DNA from: Rotaria sordida
Taxonomy: Eukaryota; Rotifera; Eurotatoria; Philodinida; Philodinidae
Length of the DNA stretch: 64,000 nt
Reading direction: 5' to 3'
Assembly (NCBI GenBank): GCA_905250125.1
Contig: CAJNOL010000165.1
Location: forward strand, 62,001-126,000
Part shown: in pieces, positions 47,986 to 58,126 of the stretch
How the letters are laid out: each line of letters begins with the position of its first letter
How positions within the stretch are numbered: the stretch's first letter is position 1
Made by a program: the position numbers and the translations under genes
The notes under the pieces: generated by a model
Seen by the model: only the letters and a program-made list of their open reading frames with translations
The model's database searches: none
What the model was told of the DNA's origin: nothing

Positions 47986-50236
47986 CTATTATAGTAAAAT
48001 AAATTACTTATTTTTTTTCTTTACGAATGTTAACTTTTTTATTCTTATAATATCAATAAAAAAAACGATTTTATCCTTCGTTTTTCACTTGTTTTTTTTT
48101 TCGAGAGGACTAGACGTACTACAATTGGAAAAAGAGTATAAAAATAGGAAAGAAAAAAAACAGGAAAAAAAAATAGTGATGAAAAGAGAAAATACATTGA
48201 AGTTTCGTTCTCTTCTTTTTGTTTCCTTCTATTTTTATGCCATATCTCGGCAGCATGCCAGTAGTCTTGTTCATCGAGGGGCAACATAAAGATCTGATTT
48301 TTTTTCTCTCTCCCTCATTTTTTTTCCTTTCCTTATAGACACTGATGACGAGAATATGATCAGACAAATGACTATAGCAAAGAAGAACACAACAAGACAT
48401 GTTCTGATGTTTTCATATGCATTTCATACATCCTTATGAACAACATATATGACGGACATCTATATTTTTATAGATATCGCTTCAAATTTCTTTTCTTATT
48501 TTTTTTTTCACCTTACAAAATTTTTAATTAATTTCAATGATGTATTTGTACTGAATTATTGCTTATTGTATAAGTTTATTGAATAATTTTTCGCATGAAA
48601 TCATATCAAAGAACTTTCTTGCTTTTGAATCTTAAAATATCTTCAGATGTTTTCTTTTTCAAATTGGAACGATAATTTTTATCTTACTCTTTTTTTTTTT
48701 CGTTATCGACATTTATACTTACATAACATATCCATGTTCGTCATAAGACATATGTGTTAAGTATGAAACATCTGTTTAACTTGGTTTGTCCTTCTTATCT
48801 GACGTCTTTAAATAAGTTCGCGACAAAATTTCTACTAATTATTGGATAGATTCTTACTTGATGATATTCCCTGATGATCAATGGTATGATAAACAAGTAA
48901 AAAAATAAAAATACAAAACTAATCGAGTAGTTTTTGAAAGCATTCGATGAACAATCCTAAAATGTTCATACAAAAAATCATACTTTCATATCTTGTAAGA
49001 TTATTTTCGATAAGTGAAAAAAGCTATTGCAGTTGAATATCCATGTGATGTATAAATCTCTACTAAAAGAATATAAGTATTTATTTATGTAGTTCATGTT
49101 CGAACATATCTAAAAAATAATTATAAAGTTTAGATCTCGATAAAGGACAAATAGTTGATACACATTTTTGAAAAATGTATACTAAAATTTAAGTTCTGCT
49201 ATAATCTGTAGTTTTGAAGAATATTATCAAATCAAAGTTCTTCAAAATTTTAAACCAGACTGCCTGTAGAAAGACAAAGAGGAAAAATATTGAAAATTTC
49301 AACTAACAAGACATTCTTGATTTTTGGCATATAATATGTTAACAGAAATCATACACAAATCAAGAGATAAGAAATGATAGTGTCTTTTTTTCCGTTTAAC
49401 AACTGTAAATAACAAACCATTTAAATATTCCATTAAATTTACAAGATCATTATAATATTGTTGAAAGATTATCTATACGACGTTTACTTTTTCTTTTTCT
49501 GAAGGATGACAATGTTCATCAATCATTTTAATCAATGAATAATTTTGTTGTTGATTTGGAATTGAAATACACTAAATTTTAAAGTATTTCTATATTTTAA
49601 ATTCATATTAAAGATTATATTTGAATTTATTTCTCAAAATAACTTATGAGAATTTTCGATGCATCTGATGTAAATCAATAACATTAATAATTGAATGAAT
49701 TGTGTTTGTTTCATAATCTTTTCTCTTGAGCGATTGATTGCAACAAATATCTTTTCTCCCTGTAGACTGTAATTGATATTTAGTCTATTCATATAAAAAA
49801 AAAAGACGTTATTACATATGGTGATCAAATAAATAGTTTGTTGTGCATCTGGAGATCGATTGATAGTACATCAATGGCCATTCATCATATTCTCTTCTTT
49901 GAGCTCGTTTTTTTTTTTTGATAAAGTTGATAATCATGCTAAATATTGCTCTCTATGGAATCGATTAGAGAAAAAAAAGGTCAAGGATTTAAATCCGTTG
50001 AAATGTATTTATAATAAAATATTGAGTTGAACGTAGGAGATTTTTTTTCGAATATGAAGAATTTCAGTATAACAATTCAAACATATCATATTTATCTATT
50101 TAAAATTTTAAAAAAAAGTTAATCAATATTTTTCTAAAGTAATGATTAATCTACATTTGTTCAAAACTATTGACTTGTTTATTTCACAAATGAAGATATA
50201 TCGAAGCGATTTCGATGTGTTTTTTTTAAACTAACC
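47986..50236. other. Gene-free AT-rich region upstream of PPP1R3
   Basis: Includes the presumed PPP1R3 promoter and 5' UTR just above 47985, where A- and T-tracts dominate (48000-48350). A minus-strand frame at 48045-48287 begins with ordinary-looking residues (MLPLDEQDYWHAAEIWHKN) but decays into low complexity, so I do not call it a gene. No other structure stands out. Confidence 0.45.
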
Positions 50237-50610
50237 AACGAACGTTTCTAAGTGTCAAATCGCTTTTGAGTTCGGACTCATAGCTTATTACGATCGAGAT
50301 ATTATATGATGAACGAAAAAAAAACCGTGTAGTTGTCATGGTCGTATCTTAGGATAGAAGCAATCAACAGATCTAAAATTTCTACAATAAACTATTCTGA
50401 TTAAGGCTTGTCTCTATGCAAAGCTTCAAGTCAAATATCGAAACTCAGGGTTCTTGAAGAGACCACGGCATTCTGCTAAAAAATACAATATCTCGACAGT
50501 TATAAGCTATTAGCTTGAACTCTTTTTAAGATATTCATAGTTCATTAGAGCCTATATGATGCATATAGTTTCGACTTAAAACTGATTTAACATTTAGAAA
50601 CGTTCTCGGA
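50237..50610. repeat. Foldback element containing dispersed repeat R1
   Basis: The outer blocks ACGAACGTTTCTAAGTGTCAAAT and TGATTTAACATTTAGAAACGTTC pair, and CTCATAGCTTAT near 50280 pairs with ATAAGCTATTAG near 50503. Its right half resembles, on the opposite strand, 6725-6860. The interior aligns with 7015-7170. Confidence 0.68.
50346..50486. repeat. Dispersed repeat R1, copy 2
   Basis: Direct-orientation counterpart of 7015-7170, lying in the interior of the 50.2-50.6 kb foldback. Confidence 0.6.
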
Positions 50611-50915
50611 TAAGTATTGTTAACATCATTGTTTATACATAAACATTTGTTGAATCTAGAAGTAAAAAGAAAATTTCTCTCGCAATGAAGATTCAAAGAA
50701 AAACTTTTACTTAAAGTATTATCGATTTCAATTCATTTGAACAGTGTTGTATTGAATATGCGTGGTATATGATCTGGAAATGACTGTTAAATATATGATT
50801 CTTTCAATTACCCGACAGGTTATTGTCTAATATATATCCACTTAATAAACAAAAGATGATAAATAATTTATGAGTAGTAATCATCTTTTATTCATTGACA
50901 ATGATTATTATTTAA

Positions 50916-51399
50916 GGTTGTGGATGTAGGTTTGGGTGGCGGCATCGGCCTTCCTATAGAGTTTGACGATTCCAAAAAGTAATCAGCACTGAAACTGTGA
51001 TTTCGGATACTAAAAATGAAAAAAAAAAGATGTCGGCTCGGCTCCGAAAATATCACATGCAATCGAAACTGTTAAATTATGAGATCGATACGAAAATTTT
51101 AAATATTGAGAAATTTTTACTATTGAATGGTTGAGATTAAAGGTACTTCATATTTCAGTATTAACGAAAACAACATTATATATATATATATTCTAAAATT
51201 TTTAATCTGAAGAATGAAAAAATAAAGATTTCTCTATATAGATTTAAGAATTTTTGTATCTACCTCATGATTTAACGGTTCCAATGGGGGTTTTTCCACG
51301 ACTTCGGTTGCAAGAAATTTTAAAAACTCGGTTCTCTGTTTCGGTTTTTTTGGGATAGTCGAATTCAACCTTTCTAACGGCAACACCTACACCCACAAA
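50916..51399. repeat. Degenerate inverted repeat with G/T-rich ends
   Basis: The left end GGTTGTGGATGTAGGTTTGGG and right end AACACCTACACCCACAA are approximate inverted complements, and both arms contain TCG-containing blocks (TTTGACGATTCC against GGGATAGTCGAATTC). The match is loose and the boundaries are uncertain. Confidence 0.4.
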
Positions 51400-51719
51400 T
51401 TATTAATTTTTATGAGCCATAAATTATACTGAGCATTCAATTTGTTCCTAATAAAATTGGTTATATTTTCTCGAATAGCTCTATTTGTGGAATTAATTTG
51501 TTCTTCATATTGCTTAGAGAAGTGAGGAATGATTCTAACACGCACAATCTTTTATTAAGCATAGAAATTAATAATAAAACTGCATAAATATAAACCATTT
51601 TTCCGTAATGTTACGACTATGGTATGCTATTTCTCTCTATCTTAAGGTTGAAAATAGAAAAGAAATTAAGGAAGAACGTATATTCAGTTGTTCAAGCGAA
51701 ATCAGGTACATAAAAAAAA

Positions 51720-52749
51720 GGAAGTGGCTATGTGCACTCGAGTGCACATAGCCGCATCTTAGTGTATTGGCTATGTACACTCGAGTACACATAGCCAGTC
51801 AGCTATGTGCACTCAAGTAGGTATTATCAACTAGTTACTAAATATTGAGATATATTATAGCCATATATGTACTTCATAATTAGCATGAGTAAAATTTATT
51901 AATTTATTAATAATTTTACTCTATTTATTTATTGTAAAATTCAAATAGAGTATAAAACAAGTATTAATATCAAACAAATATAAAAGAAAAAGTTAATTCA
52001 AATAAAAGTCAACTCATTTAGAAATATTTCTAGCGCTTGATCTCTTAGATTTTGAACGAAATGATTGCATTTTATTATTTTCAATACATCGGACGGAAAC
52101 TATATTGATGCCAGTGCTTTTCTTCTCTATTAATTGTGCCTTCTTTCTCTATTGATAATTTATAGAACGAAAGATTCTACTTTTTCTTGATTAATTAGCT
52201 TACAAAATGGGAAATTGAGAAACATAAAATTCCAATTAGCTTTCAATCTGGAATGAGATATCCTTTTTTCAAGATCCATTGATTAATCCTCACTAAAGAA
52301 TAAGAATTAAAACAAGATTATAAACTGAGATTCTTTCAAGATGAGAAAAAATAGCTGTCAAAGTTAGAGATACAATCAGAAACGAATGTAAAAGAAAATT
52401 TTTTCGTTATTGTTTTATAAAAAAATATTTTCTGATGATTAATGTTAGTTATATTGAAAATAACAAAAATACAACTATTTCCTTGAAGAATTTAAGAGAG
52501 TAAATGCTAGAAATATTTGTAAATCAGTCGATTTTTACTTGAATTAACTTTCTCTTTTATATTATTTTGATTCTAATACTTGCTTTGTATTTTATTTGAA
52601 TTTAATAAAGAAGAATAAATAGAGCAAAATTGTTAATCAATTGATAAATTTTAATTATAATAATTATAAAGAACATATGTGGCTATAATATAACTCAATA
52701 TTTAGTAATATTTTGATAATACCTACCTGAGTGTACATAGCCACTTCCT
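51720..52749. mobile_element. About 1-kb inverted-repeat element with palindromic left tips
   Basis: The outermost GGAAGTGGCTATGTGCACTC pairs with GAGTGTACATAGCCACTTCC at the right end, and further inward GTATTATCAACTAGTTACTAA pairs with its complement near 52700-52725. AGAAATATTTCTAGC pairs with GCTAGAAATATTTGTAA near 52506. The left end carries two extra self-complementary tips before the arm resumes. They are GGCTATGTGCACTCGAGTGC and its continuation (a 28-bp perfect palindrome at 51727-51754), and a sister palindrome at 51769-51796 with TAC in place of TGC. There is no coding content. Confidence 0.82.
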
Positions 52750-53500
52750 AAAAAAAAAGACATGAAATAAAGATTTCTTATCAATGTAATAAAGAATTCC
52801 AGTAGAACGATTTTCTGTTAAATTGCAACTTATTTTACTAATAGACTTTCCAAATATGTAATTATACGACTTCCAATGGATGTTGACATTTTAGAGTACA
52901 CACGTGATTTTTTTTCTCAAAGACCATGGTGTTAGTGGTAATGATCGCCATCAATGGATGTTTAAAATTAGACTTATAACATTTTATAACATATATTCCC
53001 TTTCAGAAACAGATTTTTCATTGGTTTAATTTGAATAAAAGTATTTAATATCTTTAGATTAAATAATTAGAATAAAGTTTGATAACTTCTGGTATATACG
53101 AGTTAATAATAAACAAGATAATTGCCATATTGTGAATTGTATTTTACATTCAAAAGAAAATCTTTTTCTGAATATCTGTAATCATTCAGTGTTATCTCAG
53201 TATCAGTCCAATAGAAATCCTATCAGTGAAAGTAATTTCAAGGAAGAACGTATCGGACAAACATCATGCGAATGGTAGTAGATACAATAGTAAGAGCAAC
53301 TTGCGATCGATGAGTAGAGCCAATCGGACCTGGGTCTGGAAATTTTGTTTTGATTTTGATCAGGTTCGGATCCCAAAATTCTTGGACCTGATAGACTCTA
53401 CCGGTGAGACATTATAAGTAATTATTTTCGGAAATTTGTTGTTTATTTTGAAACAGTCGGATCTAGGGTATGGGGTGTAGGCTCCTTCTTAACTCACAGT

Positions 53501-53525
53501 CACATCCGCACCCACACCCACACCC
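53501..53525. repeat. Short TGTGGG-type repeat tract
   Basis: The top strand reads CACATCCGCACCCACACCCACACCC in this interval in segments. The complement is about three exact and one or two degenerate units of TGTGGG. This resembles the bdelloid telomeric hexamer as I recall it. With so few units it may simply be part of a local inverted repeat with the G/T-rich block at 53468-53482. Confidence 0.3.
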
Positions 53526-53877
53526 TTGTTCAGTACTTTTGGTTTTTCTTAGTTCGTTTATATACACCGTTGCCGTTTGTGCAATAAAGCTAGTTCATTA
53601 TCAATCCGCCGAGTTACCTGTAAAGCATGTAAATATAGTTTTGCGACAAAGATACAATGAATCTATAAATAGAACAAACTTTTTAATAAAAATGTACGAT
53701 ACAAAAGTAGTGGGACAAATGTCGGACCCTATTTCTCTTCGATAGAAAGGGTACTGAAAGAAAACTTTTTTTACTGAAAAATAAAACTTTTTCTCCTCTT
53801 GCGAATCGTATATAACTTATTTTTATAACACATTCATAAACGAAACGATGCAACAGAAAAGAGAAGCACCCTTAGAA

Positions 53878-55892
53878 ACTAGATGGTATTCGAGTTTCGA
53901 CTCGAATACGAAATGCGGTGCGAAGCACACGCGCCGAGAATCGGAATAACGAATTTCGAATCGAAATCGAATCATTTCTCTACATATCATCGGAGTTAGT
54001 TCTCACAATCTACGTAAAAGGTTCTAAGATAACCAAGGATGTTTTAATCAAACATCTTTATCAAACAGCTGATCTCATCTAGATCTGAAATGAACGCGTC
54101 CATTATGAAATTCATCACTTCAGAAACTCTATGAAAGCGTATCGACCGATTTCTACAAATTGTTTTGTATTGATCAATTAATTATGTCAGTGATTCATTA
54201 TCTACATCAGCTGTATTTACAGCTGTTTGATATATGACTGAACAAATTGGCGCCTAACTTTTTTTTTGAATTTTCGTTTTAATTATCTCTAAAGTAAACT
54301 CCATCAAAATTATGTTTTTGGAGCTTCGATTGTAGACGAACTATGGATTCTATAGATGATTCGGCTAAAAAAGGTACGAATTCGATCTCGACTCTTCAAG
54401 CTCCCGTTTCAACGACTATTTTACGACTTTTTGTTCATGAGATCATAGAGCCACAAAACGACAATTTTTGATGCGTACGTATAGTATAAAAGAAAGAAAA
54501 AAAAAAAAACTAGATGGTATTCGAGCTTCGCTTCGAATACGAAATGCCCTGCGAAGCACGAATCTTTTGAATTTTCGAAAAAACGAGACTTCGATTTTCT
54601 AAACTATATTGATCACTATTTTGACTTAAATTAGCTACTGACCCTGTTAGATAGACACTTTTCTTCATCTTCATCAAACAGATGATCTCATCTGGACTCA
54701 GAATGAAAGCCGTCCATTATAAGATTCATCACTACAGAAACTCTACGAAAACGTATCGATAGATTTCTATGAGTTGTTTTCTATTGATCAATTAATTATC
54801 TCAGTGATTAATTATCTACTATCAGCTGTAATTCGCAGCTGTTTGATATATAGCTACAGAAATTGGCGCCTAACTATTCTTTTGAATTTTCGTTTTAATT
54901 ATCTCAAAAGTGAACTTTGTCAAAATCGTGATTTTGGAGCTTGGATTATAGACGAAGTATAGATGCTATCGATCATCTGACAAAAAAAGGTACGAGTTCG
55001 ATCTCGATACTTGCACTTCGCGTTTGCACGAATATTTTCTGAACTTCCGTTCTCGAGATCATTCGAACAAAAAATGACGATTTTTTTGCGTACGTCGAGT
55101 AAGTAAAAGAAAAAAAAACTAGATGGTATTCGAGCTTCGCTTCGAATACGAAATGCCCTGCGAAGCACGAATCTTTCGAATTTTCGAAAAAACGATATTT
55201 GTCAAAAAACGAGACTTCGATTTTCTAAACTATATTGATCGCTATTTTGACTTAAATTAGCTACTGACTCTGTTAGATAGACACATTTCTTCATCTTCAT
55301 CAAACAGATGATCTCATCTGAACATGGAATGAAAGCCGTCCATTATAAAATTCATCACTACAGAAACTCTACGAAAACGTATCGATAGATTTCTATGAGT
55401 TGTTTCCTATTGATCAATTAATTATCTCAGTGATTCATTATCTACTATCAGCTGTAATTCGCAGCTGTTTGATATATATCTAATGAAATTAGCGCCTAAC
55501 TTTTCTTTTGAATTTTCATTTTAATTATCTCAAAAGTGAACTTTGTCAAAATCGTGATTTTGGAACTTGGATTATAGACGAACTATAGGTTCTATCGATC
55601 ATCTGACAAAAACAGGTACGAGTTCGATCTTGATACTTGCACTTCGCGTTCCAACGAGTATTTTCTGACTTTCCCTTCTCGAGATCATTCGAACAGAAAA
55701 TGACGATTTTTTTGCGTACGTCGAGAAAGTAAAATAAAAAAAAAAAAAACTCGCGAAGGACTACATAAATGCTCCTGCTTCGCAGGGCATTAAAAAAACT
55801 CGCGAAGGACTACATAAATGCTCCTGCTTCGCAGGGCATTAAAAACTCGCGCACGACTACATAAATGCTGTGCTTCGCACCGCATTAAAAAA
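53878..55892. mobile_element. Nested self-inserted element array: three left bodies followed by three right ends
   Basis: Three related bodies begin with CTAGATGGTATTCGAG at 53879, 54510 and 55119 (spacings 631 and 609 bp). Each ends in an A-rich run. After the third body come three right ends beginning CTCGCG at 55750, 55799 and 55846. Each body has near its start a 5' hairpin (GTATTCGAG...CTCGAATAC type) and a subterminal inverted repeat. In body 1 it is AATGCGGTGCGAAGCAC (53912), and its exact complement is in the last right end (55870-55886). In bodies 2 and 3 it is AATGCCCTGCGAAGCA, and the exact complement is in the first two right ends (55776-55791, 55825-55840). The pairing is thus nested, outermost with outermost. 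Internal ORFs are not conserved, so the element is non-autonomous. Subterminal inverted repeats plus self-insertion recall Helentron-associated elements, but I cannot assign a class. Confidence 0.8.
55750..55892. repeat. Three tandem 47-49-bp right-end units
   Basis: Each unit reads CTCGCG, a short variable stretch, GACTACATAAATGCT, a subterminal inverted repeat and an A-run. Units 1 and 2 are nearly identical; unit 3 differs at several positions (GCGCACGAC, GTGCTTCGCACCGCATT). Read alone they look like a minisatellite, but each pairs with a different left body of the array. Confidence 0.85.
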
Positions 55893-56263
55893 TCCTTACT
55901 TTTTCTACACAAGAATCGCGCAGAATGTCAATTCTTATATCTTTTTGATAAATAGGTTTTGAAAAGAATATTTTTTTTATCAGTTAATGTGAAATTTTCT
56001 CCTCTTTCGAATAATGTATGCATGCTAAGTAAAAATGTGTTACATGTGTCGTGATTTTCGAAACATTGTACGATACATTAAAGTGCGACACCTGTTCTCT
56101 AGCAAGACCACGACACATTTTGTACGACACATGCGACACATTTTCTATTGGTTCTTTTGGAAAAGTATATTGCGAATTTTTTTTCAATTTAATTCCATTA
56201 ATTATTCGTATTCTGAAAACTCAAGCAGGTCAGATCCTCGGATCTGTCCGATCTCCAGTTGCA

Positions 56264-56649
56264 GATGAAACTGCATCGAATCGTCTATACCAGATTTTTT
56301 TAAACAAGTTTTCTCAGAGTCTACCATCAAGTTTGTTAAACACAAACGATTGTTTAATGTAAAACTTTTATGATCTCAATTTTCAGGAATGCACTAGAAT
56401 CATTAACTGAAAATCTATAAATTCTGTAAGTCCGATGTTGTCAGCTTTAGCCAATCATGAGTTATACACATTTTACTGCATGTTATCGGTAGATTTTTCA
56501 TAAAAAATTGACTTTTTTTCTTATTTTTTAATGAAAAATCCACCTCATAAACTTCTTCAAAAGCCTGAAGTTTTTGAAAAAATTTGGCAAGAGACTCTGA
56601 GAAAACTTATTAGAAAAATATGATATAGACTATTCGATGCAGTTTCATC
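56264..56649. repeat. Foldback element next to the piggyBac remnant
   Basis: The ends GATGAAACTGCATCGAA and TTCGATGCAGTTTCATC are exact complements. The next blocks inward (GTCTATACCAGATTTTTTTAA with its diverged complement, and TTTTCTCAGAGTCT with AGACTCTGAGAAAA) also pair. It ends about 60 bp before the first recognisable transposase codons, so it may have interrupted the transposase gene. Confidence 0.8.
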
Positions 56650-56706
56650 TCCTCTTTTAAACGGTGAAAACTGAACCTCTCTATCTAGTTTCTATAAAAA
56701 CTTATT

Positions 56707-57434
56707 CAAAAAATATCTACACTTTTCCTTTTTTGAAATGGGTATTAGTACATGTGGAACTATTAGAAAAGATAGATAAGGTTTACCTGAACTTGAAGTT
56801 AAAATTGGAAAAAGTCAACAAATTTATAAAAATATGGATAACATGTTGACTTTGAAGTAGGATAATAGACGAGAAAGTTATGATGTCATCAACCATTCAT
56901 GAATCTCAAATGAAATATTTCGATAGAACTAATACAAAAGTTCAAAAACCAGTTTCAGTAATCGATTATAATTCTAATATTCATGCGATCAATAACACTG
57001 ATATGCAAGTTAACTTAGTCGGATGTTTAAGAAAATATATAAAATGGTACAGAAAATTGGTTTTTCGTATGCTTGATTTATCAATCTTCAATTCATATTT
57101 GCTTTATAAAATCAATACTGGAGAAAAAATTCGATTTACGGTTTATCGTTTACAACTTATACGTGAAATATTAGAAGTTTATAGTATTCCGAAACCTACA
57201 ATAGATCGTCCTGCACTGACTTATCAACCAACTAGACTTACTGCTAAACATTTTCCATCTCTTGTGCCTCAAACAATGCATAGAAAAGCTCCTCAGAAAA
57301 TTTATATTGTTTGTGCACACGCCAGTCGAAGACTTCGGAAGAGGACTGATTCACACTATATGTGTAAAGATTGTGATGTAGGTCTTTGTGTTGTTAATTG
57401 TTTTAAAGAATTTCATACTTTACTACATTTTTAG
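56707..57434 (+). pseudogene. Decayed piggyBac-type transposase, C-terminal part
   Basis: The long frame 56880-57434 (184 codons) is the C-terminal portion of a piggyBac (DDE_Tnp_1_7) transposase. DYNSNIHAINNTDMQ corresponds to the segment holding the last catalytic aspartate. The typical CLRKYIKWYRKLVFRMLDLS follows, then a C-terminal zinc-binding ribbon with YMCKDCDVGLC and NCFKEFH. Upstream, other frames still show MGISTCGTIRK (56748-56780) and GLPELEVKIGKSQ. These are joined to the long frame only through frameshifts and in-frame stops, including one where a tryptophan of the LALKW motif should be. The N-terminal two-thirds is missing; the DNA before it is a foldback. The apparent ATG at 56880 is therefore not a real start. 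This is a dead copy, not a domesticated gene as far as can be seen. Confidence 0.82.
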
Positions 57435-58126
57435 TTCTTTTGTCTTGACTTCGTTTCTCATTTATTATTGAATTTGTTTGTTATTTTTCTTGGATATGTG
57501 TTTTGTTTCTCTTGTTCAAGGATAAATACTGTACGTCTTTTGAACTACGTCTGGAGGAGAAAATTATATAAATAGTTTTCAACTATATTTGATTTTGTAG
57601 GCGAAAATTAAGTTTTTTTTTTCTGTAAAAAAAAGTCAGTTCTCAAAGGGTTATTGATGTAAAGACATTTAAGCACCAACTAAATATGTATCACGTATTA
57701 TATCTCATTACAAGCTTTGTATTGTATTTCTCTATTGCACAATACTATAAAAGTAAATATATAATGATTGTATATGTACTTAATATCCGTTTTTTTCCCC
57801 TTATTTGATAATAACAGGGGGACATCTACCTTTGGCAGGTGTATATTATATGTAATTTAATGCAAGGCCAATCGCTCTGTTTTTTCTTCATATTCATTGC
57901 TTTCGAATTATTTTTGATTCAACGTATTAACATACAAAGTCATGTCGGACATTCTTCGGTCGTAACTTAGACATGTAAATTAATCTACTTAAATATGAGT
58001 CGCAAAAATTATATAATGAATTTTAAATATGATTATTTTGTATCATATAACTTTATTTATAATAATAAATTTCAAATAAAAATTATCGAAATTTCTATTT
58101 TCTAGATAAATTAATTTTTATTTCAT
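57435..58126. other. Spacer between piggyBac remnant and SHARK gene
   Basis: No gene. GGGGGACATCTACCTTTGGCAGG at 57818-57840, in segments, is a locally GC-rich block that could mark the old element end. No matching end on the left side was found. The SHARK promoter should lie in the last few hundred bases. Confidence 0.4.

Noticed and set aside
48045-48287. Minus-strand ORF MLPLDEQDYWHAAEIWHKN... upstream of PPP1R3
   Set aside because: Only the first 20-25 residues look ordinary; it then becomes F/S/K-rich low complexity, with no clear splice path to the PPP1R3 exons.
53470-53745. 91-residue ORF with HPHPHPHP
   Set aside because: The HP run is the translation of a short CACCCA repeat tract, and the rest shows no protein-like pattern.
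53878-55750. Hammerhead ribozyme in the repeated bodies, by analogy with Penelope-like elements or retrozymes
   Set aside because: I looked for the CUGANGA and GAAA core on both strands with suitable spacing and did not find it.
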